A DNA stretch of 64,000 nucleotides from an uncultured Hyphomicrobiales bacterium (GTDB lineage: Bacteria > Pseudomonadota > Alphaproteobacteria > Rhizobiales > Beijerinckiaceae): positions 124,001 through 188,000 of the forward strand of contig CAINED010000044.1 of assembly GCA_903847605.1 (NCBI GenBank), given 5' to 3'. The notes below the pieces were generated by a model, which worked only from the letters and a program-made list of their open reading frames with translations, was not told the DNA's origin and ran no database searches. The position numbers and the translations under genes are program-made. This document shows, piece after piece, positions 9,059-18,196 of this stretch (position 1 is its first letter; each line of letters starts with the position of its first letter).

Positions 9059-10195
9059 TCACCCGACATAGCGCCGGTGATAGCGGCGCCCGAGTCCTGT
9101 CAGAATTTCATAGCCGATCGTATTGGCGCGCGCGCCGAGATCATCGACAGTGATTGTTTTGCCCAGCAGTTCCACCATCGCGCCGGGAACTGTTGAATCT
9201 GCCGGCGCATCGGTGACGTCGATCACGATGAGGTCCATCGAGACGCGCCCGGCGAAGGGACAGATGACGCCGCCGACAACGGCCTGCGCGCCCACCTTCG
9301 TGTCTGTGTTCATGGCTGCGCGCGGAAAGCCATCGGCATAGCCGACGCCGATGGTCGCCAGGCGCGAGCGCCGCTTCGCTGTCCATTGCGCATTATAGCC
9401 AGCGGTTTCGCCGGCTTCGATCGTGCGCACCTGTATGATCGGGGCTTCCAGCATCACGACGCTGCGCATCGGGTTCGGCAGGCCCGGCGTCGGATTGCCG
9501 CCGTAAAGCGCGTAGCCCGGCCGCACCAGATCGAAATGCGGGCGCTGACCGAGATAAATGCCGGATGAGTTGGCCACGCTTGCTGCAATGCCGGGAAACA
9601 TTTCGCGCACGTGCGCAAAGCCGTCGATCTGGCTCTGGTTGAGCGGATCGTTGATGACTTCGGAAGACACGAAGTGACTCATCAGCAATTCGGGTTGCGC
9701 ATTCGCTGCGCGCAGCATGTCGCGTGCGGCGCCGGCTTCCTGCAGTTCGATGCCGAGCCGGTTCATGCCGGTGTTGAAATGCAGGGCGAAAGGGAGCCGG
9801 CCCGACGTATGCGCCAGCCATTGCTTGAGTTCGCCGAGCGAGCCGATGACTGGTCGCAGCCCATGTAATACGAAGGCTTCCGCGATGCCATCGCCTGCAA
9901 GCAATCCGTTCAGTCCGAAAATGCGTGCGTCGTTGGCGCCGAGCGCGGCGCGCACGCGGGCGCCTTCGCTGGCATGCGCCACGAAAAATGTGCGGCAACC
10001 CGCATCGAACAGGGCGCGCACGGCTGGCTCCGTGCCGATGCCGTAGGCATCCGCTTTCACGACAGCGGCGCATTCGGCAGGCGCAGAATGATCGCGCAGC
10101 TTGCGCCAATTCTCACAAAGCGCGCCCAGATCAATCGTGAGGATCGCCTGCGCTTCCGCCAGCGGCGGGCCGCTATGAGAGTTCGCGCGCGTCAC
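9059..10195 (-). CDS. alr: Alanine racemase
   Basis: Alr is a PLP enzyme converting L- to D-alanine for peptidoglycan. With the GTG start at 10195 it has 378 residues. PLP-binding Lys47 lies in VVKADAYGIG and the second catalytic residue, Tyr, lies in IGVGYADGFPR; GRVSMDL is also conserved. The GTG overlaps the dnaB stop by four bases (GTGA), which argues for translational coupling and against the longer frame that runs upstream inside dnaB. Confidence 0.95.
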   Translation of the reverse strand: MTRANSHSGPPLAEAQAILTIDLGALCENWRKLRDHSAPAECAAVVKADAYGIGTEPAVRALFDAGCRTFFVAHASEGARVRAALGANDARIFGLNGLLAGDGIAEAFVLHGLRPVIGSLGELKQWLAHTSGRLPFALHFNTGMNRLGIELQEAGAARDMLRAANAQPELLMSHFVSSEVINDPLNQSQIDGFAHVREMFPGIAASVANSSGIYLGQRPHFDLVRPGYALYGGNPTPGLPNPMRSVVMLEAPIIQVRTIEAGETAGYNAQWTAKRRSRLATIGVGYADGFPRAAMNTDTKVGAQAVVGGVICPFAGRVSMDLIVIDVTDAPADSTVPGAMVELLGKTITVDDLGARANTIGYEILTGLGRRYHRRYVG

Positions 10196-11697
10196 ATCCG
10201 TTCCGGCAGCATGTCTTCGCTGGCGAGATTGCCGAAGCGCGTGAGTTCGGCCTCGAAGGAGAGTTCGACTGCGCCGGTCGGGCCGTGACGCGACTTGCCG
10301 ATGATCACTTCGGCCTTGCCATGCGCGCGCTCCATCTCGGCCATCCATGTCAGATGTTCGTCCGTGCCCGTGCGCGGCTCCTTGTTCTTCAGATAGTATT
10401 CTTCGCGATAAACGAAGAGAACGACGTCGGCGTCCTGTTCGATGGAGCCGGATTCGCGCAAGTCAGAGAGTTGCGGCCGCTTGTCGTCGCGCGATTCCAC
10501 CTGACGTGAAAGCTGCGACAGCGCGACGACAGGCACGTTGAGTTCCTTCGCCAGAGCCTTGAGGCCGGTGGTGATTTCGGTCAGCTCCTGCACGCGGTTG
10601 TCGCCGCGCGATTTCGAGCCCGACAGCAATTGCAAATAGTCGACGACGAGAACGTCGAGACCGCGCTGGCGCTTGAGGCGGCGCGCGCGCGCGACGAGCT
10701 GCGCGATGGAGATGCCGCCGGTCTGGTCGATGAAGAAGGGGATCGACTGCATTTCGCGCGCGGCTTCCGAAATCGCGTGGAATTCGGAATCGTGGATATC
10801 GCCGCGCCGGATCTTGTAGGACGCGACGCCAGATTGTTCGGCGATGATACGCGTCGCCAATTGTTCCGCCGCCATTTCCAGCGAGAAGAAACCGACGATG
10901 CCGCCGTTTATTGCTTCGCGCGAGCCATCGGGCTTGACGCGGAATTCGTAGGCGCGGGCGATGTTGAAGGCGATATTGGTGGCGAGCGCCGTCTTGCCCA
11001 TGCCGGGACGGCCTGCGACGATCACGAGGTCGGAAGATTGCAATCCGCCGAGCTTGCGATCGAGTTCGATCAGTCCCGTCGAAATGCCCGAAAGTTTTCC
11101 GTCGCGCTCGTAGGCTTTCGCCGCCATGTCGATGGCGTTGGCGAGCGCGTTTGAAAAGGTCTGGAAGCCGCCGTCGTAGCGGCCCTGTTCGGCGATTTCG
11201 TAGAGACGCCGCTCGGCTTCCTCGATCTGCTGGCGAGGGCTCGCATCGACAGGGGAATCGTAGGCGATGTTGACGACGTCCTCGCCGATGCCGATGAGGG
11301 CGCGGCGTAACGCGAGATCGTACACCGTGCGGCCATAATCCTCGGTGTTGATGATGGCCGTCGCTTCCGAAGCGAGCCGCGCGAGATATTGCGGCATGGT
11401 GATGCCGCCGAGATCGTGATCGCCGAGAAAAGTTTTTAGAGTGACGGGCGAGGCGATCTTGCCGGCGCGAATCAACTGGCCGGTCACCTCGTAGATGCGC
11501 CGGTGCAGTTCTTCGGAAAAATGGTCTGGCTTCAGAAAATCCGAGACGCGGTCGAAGGCTTCGTTGTTGACGAGAATGGCGCCGAGCAGGGCCTGTTCCG
11601 CCTCGATGTTGTGAGGCGCGACACGATAGGCTGGTTCGTTGTCTTGTGGGCCCGGCAGAAAATCCAGCCGGGCCGCGGAATTTCCTGCGGCAGCCAT
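10192..11697 (-). CDS. dnaB: Replicative DNA helicase DnaB
   Basis: A 501-residue hexameric replicative helicase. The N-terminal primase-interacting domain (HNIEAEQALLGAIL) spans about residues 25-130. The RecA-like motor has Walker A GRPGMGKTA, Walker B LDVLVVDYLQLL, and the motifs DLRESGSIEQDADVV and KSRHGPTG. The length is normal for alphaproteobacteria. The stop overlaps the alr start. The gene is read away from the ribosomal operon and from ppk2. Confidence 0.97.
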   Translation of the reverse strand: MAAAGNSAARLDFLPGPQDNEPAYRVAPHNIEAEQALLGAILVNNEAFDRVSDFLKPDHFSEELHRRIYEVTGQLIRAGKIASPVTLKTFLGDHDLGGITMPQYLARLASEATAIINTEDYGRTVYDLALRRALIGIGEDVVNIAYDSPVDASPRQQIEEAERRLYEIAEQGRYDGGFQTFSNALANAIDMAAKAYERDGKLSGISTGLIELDRKLGGLQSSDLVIVAGRPGMGKTALATNIAFNIARAYEFRVKPDGSREAINGGIVGFFSLEMAAEQLATRIIAEQSGVASYKIRRGDIHDSEFHAISEAAREMQSIPFFIDQTGGISIAQLVARARRLKRQRGLDVLVVDYLQLLSGSKSRGDNRVQELTEITTGLKALAKELNVPVVALSQLSRQVESRDDKRPQLSDLRESGSIEQDADVVLFVYREEYYLKNKEPRTGTDEHLTWMAEMERAHGKAEVIIGKSRHGPTGAVELSFEAELTRFGNLASEDMLPERM

Positions 11698-11903
11698 TTT
11701 ACCCCAAGGTTTGGGAGGGAACGCGACTCAACCGGACAATCACGCATAGCAAGTTGCGCCGGGTTGCGTCGCTTTTGTGGCATGGACTGCGGACCCGCGG
11801 AAGGGCTTCCGCGGGCCGATTGGAAGTTCTCCAAGTTGTTCACAATCCGCGACACAGGCGCGATGTGCGCGCTTGACCGGCGCGCCTGCTTGTGACTGTC
11901 CGT

Positions 11904-12893
11904 TCAGCTTGAAGAAGCCTTGGCGCGTTTCAATTCCGGATGCAGCGATTTGCCCAGAATATGCTCGCTGAAGCGCACGACATGCTGGCTGGAGCCGACG
12001 ATCAGCGGATCCGGTCCGTGCGCTGCGGCGCGTGATTTGCCGGGATAGTCGAGCATGCTCAAAAAGTGCTGCATGCAATTGAGACGCGCACGCTTTTTGT
12101 CGTCTGATTTCACAATGATCCAGGGCGCATCGGCGGTATCAGTATAAAAGAACATCGCTTCCTTCGCCTCGGTATAATCGTTCCACTTGTCGAGCGAGGC
12201 GCGGTCGATCGGCGACAGTTTCCATTGCTTGAGCGGATCGGTCTCGCGCGCCTTGAAGCGTCGGCGCTGCTCGTCCTGCGTGACGGAAAACCAGTATTTG
12301 AACAGCATGATGCCGGAGCGCGTGAACATGCGTTCGAGTTCAGGGCATTCGCGCATGAATTCGAGATATTCTTCCGGCTTGCAAAAGCCCATCACGCGTT
12401 CGACACCGGCGCGATTGTACCAGGAGCGATCGAAAAAGACGATTTCGCCCGCAGCGGGCAGGTGCTCGACATAGCGCTGGAAGTACCATTGCGTGCGCTC
12501 GCGTTCGGTCGGCTTTTCCAACGCGACGACGCGCGCGCCGCGCGGATTTAAATGCTCCATATAACGCTTGATCGTGCCGCCCTTGCCGGCGGCGTCGCGC
12601 CCCTCGAAGAGAACGATGACGCGCTGGCCCGTCTCCTTGATCCAGTTCTGCGCTTTCAGCAGTTCGACCTGCATCTCCTCCATGTGCTGGAGATAGCTCT
12701 TGTTGCTCATGCGGGTCGAATACGGATATTCGCCTGTTTCGAATGCGCGGCGGATGGTTTCCGGATCATGCCGGCGTTGCGCCAGGGTTGGCTGGGGTTC
12801 CTTCGGGGCTTTCGGCGGCTCCGGCTGAGGCAGGGCATCTGTCGCGGGGGTAGCATCGCCGGCAATGGTATTTGGAAGCGTGTCGTCCGCCAT
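11904..12893 (-). CDS. ppk2: Polyphosphate kinase 2
   Basis: A 329-residue PPK2-family enzyme that moves phosphate between polyphosphate and nucleoside di/monophosphates. Walker A is FEGRDAAGKGG, Walker B-like VFFDRSWYNRAGVE, and the lid region FSVTQDEQRRRFKAR is present. A Pro-rich, probably disordered 40-residue leader precedes the domain. The start at 12893 has AGGAG eight bases upstream. Single-domain size and motifs fit class I PPK2, but the preferred nucleotide cannot be read from the sequence. Confidence 0.93.
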   Translation of the reverse strand: MADDTLPNTIAGDATPATDALPQPEPPKAPKEPQPTLAQRRHDPETIRRAFETGEYPYSTRMSNKSYLQHMEEMQVELLKAQNWIKETGQRVIVLFEGRDAAGKGGTIKRYMEHLNPRGARVVALEKPTERERTQWYFQRYVEHLPAAGEIVFFDRSWYNRAGVERVMGFCKPEEYLEFMRECPELERMFTRSGIMLFKYWFSVTQDEQRRRFKARETDPLKQWKLSPIDRASLDKWNDYTEAKEAMFFYTDTADAPWIIVKSDDKKRARLNCMQHFLSMLDYPGKSRAAAHGPDPLIVGSSQHVVRFSEHILGKSLHPELKRAKASSS

Positions 12894-12970
12894 GAAATTC
12901 TCCTGCGAAAATCCGGAACCTCCAACATGACAATTTTGCGACGATCCGCCTTGCTTTCGATCAACAACGA

Positions 12971-13001
12971 GAAAGGCCCGCCGGGACGCGGCGGGCCTTT
13001 C
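12971..13001 (-). terminator. Rho-independent terminator of the rpsF-rplI operon
   Basis: A perfect 12-base-pair GC-rich stem (GAAAGGCCCGCC and its complement) with a 7-base loop lies 26 bases past the rplI stop. The minus-strand continuation is only moderately T-rich. Confidence 0.8.
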
Positions 13002-13027
13002 TGCCAATTGCCTGTAGCAATAAGGAA

Positions 13028-13594
13028 TTAGCGGTCGTCGCCGCCGCCGGCTTCCGCGAGCGCTGCGCCGACTTCGAGGCCGAGATCGTCCATCGAAGTC
13101 TCTTCGCGGGTGACGAGTTCCTCGCCGCGCGACTGACGCTCGGCCTCTTCCGGCGAACGGGCGACGTTGAGCGTGATCTTCGCATCGACTTCCGCATGCA
13201 GATGAACCGGCACGCCATGCATGCCGATCGACTTGATCGGCGTCGTCAGCACGATCTGGTTGCGGTTGACCGAAACGCCGCCGGCAGTGATCGCCTCGGC
13301 GATGTCGCGCGTGGAGACCGAGCCGTAGAGCTGGCCGGTTTCGCCGGCCTGGCGGATGATGGTGAAGCTCTTGCCGTCGAGCGTGCCATGCACTTTCTCG
13401 GCTTCCTTCTTGAGTTCAAGATTACGCGCTTCGAGTTGCGCACGTTGCGTCTCGAACAGCTTCTTGTTGTTTTCGGTGGCGCGCAGCGCCTTCCCGCGCG
13501 GCAACAGAAAGTTGCGGGCGAACCCGTCCTTTACGCGCACGGTCTCGCCCATCTGGCCGAGCTTCGCGATCCTTTCAAGCAGAATGACTTCCAT
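13028..13594 (-). CDS. rplI: 50S ribosomal protein L9
   Basis: A 188-residue L9. The N-terminal rRNA-binding domain opens with [17 protein letters not shown] and contains the family signature [18 protein letters not shown] central helix connects it to the C-terminal domain (about 80-148). The acidic extension of about 40 residues at the C-terminus is common in Rhizobiales. It is the last gene of the rpsF-rpsR-DUF2232-rplI operon and is followed by a clear terminator. Confidence 0.97.
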   Translation of the reverse strand: MEVILLERIAKLGQMGETVRVKDGFARNFLLPRGKALRATENNKKLFETQRAQLEARNLELKKEAEKVHGTLDGKSFTIIRQAGETGQLYGSVSTRDIAEAITAGGVSVNRNQIVLTTPIKSIGMHGVPVHLHAEVDAKITLNVARSPEEAERQSRGEELVTREETSMDDLGLEVGAALAEAGGGDDR

Positions 13595-13626
13595 TGTGGT
13601 CTCCTATGTTTTGAGAGTTGAGAGTG

Positions 13627-14610
13627 TCAGGGATTGGGTGTGCCGGAATTCCGTTGACCCCTGCGCGCGCCGGCGGTGAGCGCATGGGCAAGACCGAAAA
13701 GCGCCACGAGAACGACGGGCGCGGGAAACAGGAAGAAGGTCGCGAAATAGAGCGGCAGCAGCAGCGCATTGCGCCACTGAAATCCGCGCGACATCGCGTG
13801 GAGAATGGCAAAGCCCTGCAGGGCATAGGCGATGCCGAGCGCCGCCAGGCCAATCAGGCCCAGCGCGCGGGGCAGTCCGGTCAGCACACAAAGCAAAAAG
13901 GCAGCCGAGAAGAAGAAGGTCGCCGTCTGCGGCATCCGCAGATGCTCGGGAATGGCAAGCCACGGGCGCTTCATAACGTGCGACATCTGGGTCACGCGGC
14001 CCGCTATCCAGAGGTTCGCCGCATAGGACAGCGTCGCCCATGCCGCCAGCACGGCGGGGATCGCCAGCGCGGCATAGCGTGCAAGATCGCCGACGGAAGC
14101 GCCTTCGGGCAGTTTGGGACCTGACGGCGCCTTGAGCACCATTTCGAGAATGGGCGTCAGCGAACGTATGGTCTGCGACAGGAATGCGTCATAGCCGCCG
14201 AGCCAGATCACGCCGGCCAGTACGAGACCGGCGGAGACGCCCGCGCCCAGCAGAGCCGACCAGAACACGAGGCCGCCAACTGGATACCAGACGAGCCCAT
14301 CCTCTTCGGCACTTTCGCCTTCGCCGGCAGGGCGGGCGAGCCAGGCAAGCCGCGTCAGCCAGAAGGCAGGGAAGGCCGCCCAGGCCAGAAAGAAGACGGC
14401 GTAATATTCGTGAACCAGCGCCCAGATCAGCAGCGCCCCGGCAAGCCCGCCGGTGAGCGCGCTCGACGGCGCGAAGGCCATGCCGGCGATCATCAGCGGA
14501 AGCGGCGCAAACAGCATGGTGACGCCAGCCGCCATCGCTCCCTTCATCGGAACGATGAAGAAGATCGCTGCGGCAAGGCCCGCGCCAATGCTGATGAGGT
14601 AACGCATCAT
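13627..14610 (-). CDS. DUF2232 polytopic membrane protein in ribosomal operon
   Basis: A 327-residue protein with about eight hydrophobic segments and almost no soluble domain. It lies between rpsR and rplI, the usual place of the DUF2232 family in alphaproteobacteria. It begins MMRYLISIGAGLAAAIFF; either Met (14610 or 14607) could start it, and no strong ribosome binding site separates them. The frame is open much further upstream, but that part is a shadow of rpsR and rpsF. Function unknown; some relatives resemble YybS. Confidence 0.88.
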   Translation of the reverse strand: MMRYLISIGAGLAAAIFFIVPMKGAMAAGVTMLFAPLPLMIAGMAFAPSSALTGGLAGALLIWALVHEYYAVFFLAWAAFPAFWLTRLAWLARPAGEGESAEEDGLVWYPVGGLVFWSALLGAGVSAGLVLAGVIWLGGYDAFLSQTIRSLTPILEMVLKAPSGPKLPEGASVGDLARYAALAIPAVLAAWATLSYAANLWIAGRVTQMSHVMKRPWLAIPEHLRMPQTATFFFSAAFLLCVLTGLPRALGLIGLAALGIAYALQGFAILHAMSRGFQWRNALLLPLYFATFFLFPAPVVLVALFGLAHALTAGARRGQRNSGTPNP

Positions 14611-14630
14611 TGTGCTGTCCCGCGGTATTC

Positions 14631-14757
14631 GGGAGCATGTCCGTGGCGAAAAAGTCTTCAACTTTTTCGGGACATGCCCGTAGCGGTTAGAGCAGGATCG
14701 AACGGAAAGTCCGTCCTGCCCAACGGTTGGATGGGCCGGTCCACACAGGTCCGGCCC
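14631..14757. repeat. Three successive inverted repeats in the rpsR-DUF2232 gap
   Basis: Within a 155-base gap I see three hairpins. 14631-14679 has a perfect 9-bp inner stem (CGAAAAAGT) with 5-base loop, extended by GCATGTCC/GGACATGC. 14692-14719 is closed by GCAGGA/TCCTGC. 14733-14757 has GGGCCGG/CCGGCCC. None is followed by a T tract. They may be dispersed palindromic repeats of the kind common in rhizobial intergenic DNA, or processing/attenuation structures. Confidence 0.65.
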
Positions 14758-14765
14758 GGACTGTC

Positions 14766-15008
14766 TTAGCGGATCACGTAGGGCAGCAGGCCCAGAAAGC
14801 GGGCGCGCTTGATCGCCTGGGCGAGTTCGCGCTGCTTCTTGGCCGAGACGGCCGTGATACGCGAGGGCACGATCTTGCCGCGCTCGGAGATGTAGCGCGA
14901 GAGCAGGCGGGTGTCCTTGTAGTCGATCTTCGGCGCATTCGTGCCCGTGAAGGGGCAGCTCTTGCGGCGGCGGAAGAAGGGACGGCGAGCGCCACCAGTT
15001 GCAGACAT
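14766..15008 (-). CDS. rpsR: 30S ribosomal protein S18
   Basis: An 80-residue S18, a primary component of the 30S platform that binds together with S6. Signatures: [28 protein letters not shown] and [22 protein letters not shown]. Its ATG overlaps the rpsF stop by one base (TGATG), indicating translational coupling with S6, its ribosomal partner. Confidence 0.98.
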   Translation of the reverse strand: MSATGGARRPFFRRRKSCPFTGTNAPKIDYKDTRLLSRYISERGKIVPSRITAVSAKKQRELAQAIKRARFLGLLPYVIR

Positions 15009-15451
15009 CAGTTCGCTCCTTCCAGGCCAGCGTCGGCGGGCATGTGTTCGATATCCTCACGCGGACGGCGCGGCGGGCGCGGACGGCGTTCGCCACGATC
15101 CCCGCGGTCGCCACGCTCATCGCCATCGTCGCGCTTGCGCATCATCGCGGAGGGGCCATCCTCGTGCGCTTCGACGCGCAGGGTGATGAGGCGCAGGATG
15201 TCTTCGTTGATGCCCATCTGGCGTTCCATTTCGGCCACGGCGGCCGGGGGAGCGTCGATGTTGAGCAGGGTGAAATGAGCCTTGCGGTTCTTCTTGATGC
15301 GGTAGGCCAGGGACTTGACGCCCCAGTACTCGACCTTGCCGACAGTGCCGCCACCAGCGGCGATGATGGCCTTGAGTTGCTCCGTCAGCGCTTCGACCTG
15401 TTGGGCCGTCACGTCCTGGCGGGCAAGATAGACATGCTCGTAAAGAGCCAT
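15008..15451 (-). CDS. rpsF: 30S ribosomal protein S6
   Basis: A 147-residue S6. It opens [14 protein letters not shown] and has the conserved [14 protein letters not shown] and AHFTLLNID segments. A charged Arg/Asp/Gly-rich tail of about 45 residues follows the folded domain, as in other Rhizobiales. The start at 15451 has an AAAGG site; the upstream in-frame Met at 15475 is not needed. First gene of the operon. Confidence 0.97.
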   Translation of the reverse strand: MALYEHVYLARQDVTAQQVEALTEQLKAIIAAGGGTVGKVEYWGVKSLAYRIKKNRKAHFTLLNIDAPPAAVAEMERQMGINEDILRLITLRVEAHEDGPSAMMRKRDDGDERGDRGDRGERRPRPPRRPREDIEHMPADAGLEGAN

Positions 15452-15626
15452 GGGATTTGCCTTTCTCGGTTCCACCGAAGCGCCGGCGCGGAGCCCTCCG
15501 AGCCCCTGAGAAAGGCCCGACGGAACGCATTCGAAGGCGGAGACACGGGAGGACGGGCGGTTAGCCCTGCCGTTTCAGAAGAAACAGCCCTCCGTTCAGC
15601 CCCCGGCCGGAGCTACGGAAGCGCGT

Positions 15627-15654
15627 CTTATACGCGGATTTCTTCGCAGTGCAA
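15627..15654 (-). promoter_or_regulatory. Candidate sigma-70-type promoter for the rpsF operon
   Basis: On the minus strand, TTGCAC and TATAAG are separated by 16 bases, about 175 bases upstream of rpsF. No other gene lies between. The match is good for an alphaproteobacterial housekeeping promoter, but the start site is not proven. Confidence 0.55.
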
Positions 15655-15689
15655 CCTGAGAAACGGCTCTGCGGACCCTGCAGATCCGC

Positions 15690-15872
15690 TCAGCCCTTCT
15701 TCGCAGGCAGGCTCTTGCGCTTGGTAGAGGCGAATTCCTCCAGCTGCTTCTCGGACATCGACTCTGCCATTTGCTTCGAAGCCCCTTTCAGCTTGCACTT
15801 GGGCGTCTCGCCCCGTTTGGCCGAAAGCGCGACGCCAGCCGCTTGCTGTTGGGCTTTGGATTTTGCGGGCAT
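15690..15872 (-). CDS. DUF3008 small protein
   Basis: A 60-residue, strongly basic protein with the opening MPAKSKAQQQAAGVALSAKR and a middle MSEKQLEEFAST, which I recognise as the DUF3008 family of small proteins. No signal peptide or membrane segment. The start at 15872 agrees with the family; the longer frame from 15947 overlaps the PRC-barrel gene. The stop of the PRC-barrel gene lies two bases upstream, so the two are probably one transcript. Function unknown. Confidence 0.82.
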   Translation of the reverse strand: MPAKSKAQQQAAGVALSAKRGETPKCKLKGASKQMAESMSEKQLEEFASTKRKSLPAKKG

Positions 15873-15874
15873 GG

Positions 15875-16237
15875 CTAGATCCCCGCGTAGCCCGGCGGAA
15901 CGCCGTAATAGGTCTGCATCCGCTTGCCCCATTCTGCGTCCTGCCACGCGCTGTCGGAAAATTCCGGCGCGTCACGAAGCTGATCGGCCGTGACCCCGGT
16001 CACATAGCCTTGCATCCGCTGATCGTATTTCAGGACATACCAGGGCAGGGGATAGTGGCTCTCGCCGATGCCCAGAAAGCCGCCGAAGGAGATCACGGCC
16101 CATTGGATCTGGCCGGACCTCTTGTCGATCATCATGTGATCGACGCTGCCGATCTTTTCGCCGTCGGTGGAATAGACGTCGGTCCCCTCGACCCGGCTGC
16201 TGGAAATCAGCGTGTGATTATATTCCGAAAAAGCCAT
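15875..16237 (-). CDS. PRC-barrel domain protein
   Basis: A 120-residue protein made of one PRC-barrel domain: SSRVEGTDVYSTDGEKIGSVDHMMIDKRSG, read in parts, is the typical opening, followed by the short strands of the beta-barrel. PRC-barrels occur in photosynthetic reaction centre H subunits, in RimM and in many small stress-associated proteins of soil alphaproteobacteria; this single-domain form belongs to the last group. It is paired with the DUF3008 gene directly downstream. Confidence 0.88.
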   Translation of the reverse strand: MAFSEYNHTLISSSRVEGTDVYSTDGEKIGSVDHMMIDKRSGQIQWAVISFGGFLGIGESHYPLPWYVLKYDQRMQGYVTGVTADQLRDAPEFSDSAWQDAEWGKRMQTYYGVPPGYAGI

Positions 16238-16306
16238 GAGGGCCTCCCTTGCAACGCCGCGCTTGCGGCCTGTCGGGAGAACCTGTGGAGGCGGGTAACG
16301 GTTCCG

Positions 16307-16789
16307 TTAGTCGCGCCAGTTCGGCGCGGGCTCATCCGGATCGGCCACGAGGCCCGCAGCCTGAATGGCCGTAATCGCCACATACTCGTCGACCTCGGAG
16401 GAGTCGCCGCTCACGCCGACCGCGCCAATGACCATGCCTGCCGAGTTGATGATGAGCACGCCGCCGGGAACCGGTACGAAGCGCCCGCCGGATGCCGCTG
16501 CCAATGCATTCTGGAACACTGGACGGTCGGCGAGCGCATCGCGAAGCTTGCGGCTGGAGAAGCCCATGCCGAGGGCGCCCCAGGCCTTGCCGATCGCGAT
16601 GTCGACCCGGAGTATGCCGCAGCCGTCCTCGCGCCTGACAGCGACGAGATGGCCGCCCCCGTCGAGCACCGCCACAGCCAGCGGCTGCAGGCTTTCCTCT
16701 TGTGCAATCTTTCGAATTTCGCGGGTGATCTTGTCGGCGACGCTTATTTTCAAACTGGACGCAACTTTTGCAACGGTTGGACGCGCCAT
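16307..16789 (-). CDS. GlcG/HbpS family protein
   Basis: A 160-residue protein of the heme-binding HbpS/GlcG fold (formerly DUF336). Typical segments are PLAVAVLDGGGHLVAVRRED, IAIGKAWGALGMG and PVPGGVLI, then IGAVGVSG with the expected glycines. The start at 16789 has AAAGGA upstream; the 16822 alternative adds only 11 residues. Relatives bind heme or small aldehydes or accompany glycolate-type oxidases. No partner is adjacent here, so the ligand is unknown. Confidence 0.85.
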   Translation of the reverse strand: MARPTVAKVASSLKISVADKITREIRKIAQEESLQPLAVAVLDGGGHLVAVRREDGCGILRVDIAIGKAWGALGMGFSSRKLRDALADRPVFQNALAAASGGRFVPVPGGVLIINSAGMVIGAVGVSGDSSEVDEYVAITAIQAAGLVADPDEPAPNWRD

Positions 16790-17099
16790 GAAAAATTCCT
16801 TTGTTGAAGATGCAGGAAACAATCGGGCCGTTCAACTTTTGCCATGTTTGTTTTCGCGCGTCACTAGGCTGTCACAAACTGTTGAAGCGATTTGCCTTTG
16901 GCGCAATTCGTCTGGCCTCCCTGAGGAAAAGTGCGAGTCTTTCGGCGCTCTCGACAAGAACGGCGCAAGTTTCTGTCAGCTACATTGACGCAAAATCTGT
17001 CGCCTTATAGTTCGATCAAACTATCAGAATGCCAAGCAGTCGTCGTCGTGAAGAGATGTTTGCGATATCAGCAATTTCCTGCGCGCACCGCGGGAAGCC
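16790..17099. other. Intergenic region, nothing identified
   Basis: About 310 bases, less GC-rich than the surroundings, upstream of the HbpS-like gene and downstream of an EamA gene. It must hold the promoter of the former. I see no RNA gene, strong hairpin or credible reading frame. Confidence 0.5.
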
Positions 17100-18017
17100 T
17101 CACCGCTTTCGCCTTTCCGTCAGAACAAGATAGAGCGACGTCGCCATGATCAGCGCCATGCCGACGAGGCTCCACACGCCCGGAATTTCGCCAAACAGCA
17201 GAAAGCCAAGGATCGCCGCATAGACGACGCGGATATAGTCGAGCGGCACCAGCGCGGTTGCATCGCCCATGCCTAGACCGTGCGTGATGAGCGCCTGCCC
17301 GCCGATGCCCATAGCCCCTATGAGGATGAGCAGTACGAGTTCCTGTCCGGTCGGCTGAACCCATGTGAAAAACGCCGGCAAGGCCGCAAAGAACGCGTTC
17401 CACCAGGCATAATAGAACATGATGACCTTGGTGCTCTCGGTCGTCTGCAAGCGCTTGATCGCGAGTACCACGAGCGCGGCGAAGAGGCCGCCCATCGCGC
17501 CGACAATCGCATTTGGATCGAAGCCGGCCGTGAACGGCCGCGCGTAAAGCAGGATGCCGAGAAAGCCGACCGAGGCGATGGCGGCGCGGCGGAAGCCGAC
17601 GATCTCCGACAGAAAACACATGGCGAGCGGGATCATCCATAACGGCCGCGAGAATTGCAGCGCGAGCGAATCCGCCAGCATCATGTGCGTGATCGTCCAG
17701 AAGAAACAGGCGTTGCCGCCGGCCCCCACGATGCCGCGGAAGAAATGCGCGCCCGGCCGCTTCGTGCGCAGCGGCTCGCGCAGGTCGTGCCGGAACACCC
17801 AGAGCACGCAGATGAAACCGACAAAGGAACGGAAGAACAGGATTTCGAACGGCGGCAGCCGACTTCCGAGATGTTTGGCGAGCGCCGCCATCAGCACCAG
17901 GCCGAAGGAGCCGAGAGAAACGAGGGCGACGCCGCGCGCCATGCGCGGCATCGCCTCCCAGCGCGCGTCGAGCGGCGCGCGCAGGCGTGAAATCAGGCCT
18001 TGTTGCACTTGTGACAA
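17100..18017 (-). CDS. EamA/DMT-family transporter (paralogue 1)
   Basis: A 305-residue inner-membrane drug/metabolite-type transporter with about ten hydrophobic segments in two EamA repeats. It shares long matching stretches with the protein at 19147-20061: LQFSRPLW, GILLYARPFT, TESTKVI, PLDY and a similar LYLVLTERRKR ending. The two are plainly duplicates. Members export small metabolites or amino acids; the substrate is not readable. The cyclase-like gene at 18197-19027 lies directly upstream, 179 bases away. Confidence 0.9.
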   Translation of the reverse strand: MSQVQQGLISRLRAPLDARWEAMPRMARGVALVSLGSFGLVLMAALAKHLGSRLPPFEILFFRSFVGFICVLWVFRHDLREPLRTKRPGAHFFRGIVGAGGNACFFWTITHMMLADSLALQFSRPLWMIPLAMCFLSEIVGFRRAAIASVGFLGILLYARPFTAGFDPNAIVGAMGGLFAALVVLAIKRLQTTESTKVIMFYYAWWNAFFAALPAFFTWVQPTGQELVLLILIGAMGIGGQALITHGLGMGDATALVPLDYIRVVYAAILGFLLFGEIPGVWSLVGMALIMATSLYLVLTERRKR

Positions 18018-18196
18018 ATTTATTGTTCCAGAGGACCGAAAGGAGCGATGACGTCGCTTCGAGTTTATAAGGCCCGTGTCAGACTAGATCGGCGTTCGAT
18101 GAGATGGAAGCATCTACTCGCACAAAAAGCTTCTCGATTCCAAATTTGTAGAGCACAGCCTTTGCGAATAACCGGGAGCACTTTTCGCGCGACGCT

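Noticed and set aside
14611-15126. The 172-codon upstream extension of the DUF2232 frame
   Set aside because: It reads through rpsR and rpsF in another frame; the membrane protein itself starts at the MMRYLIS codons.
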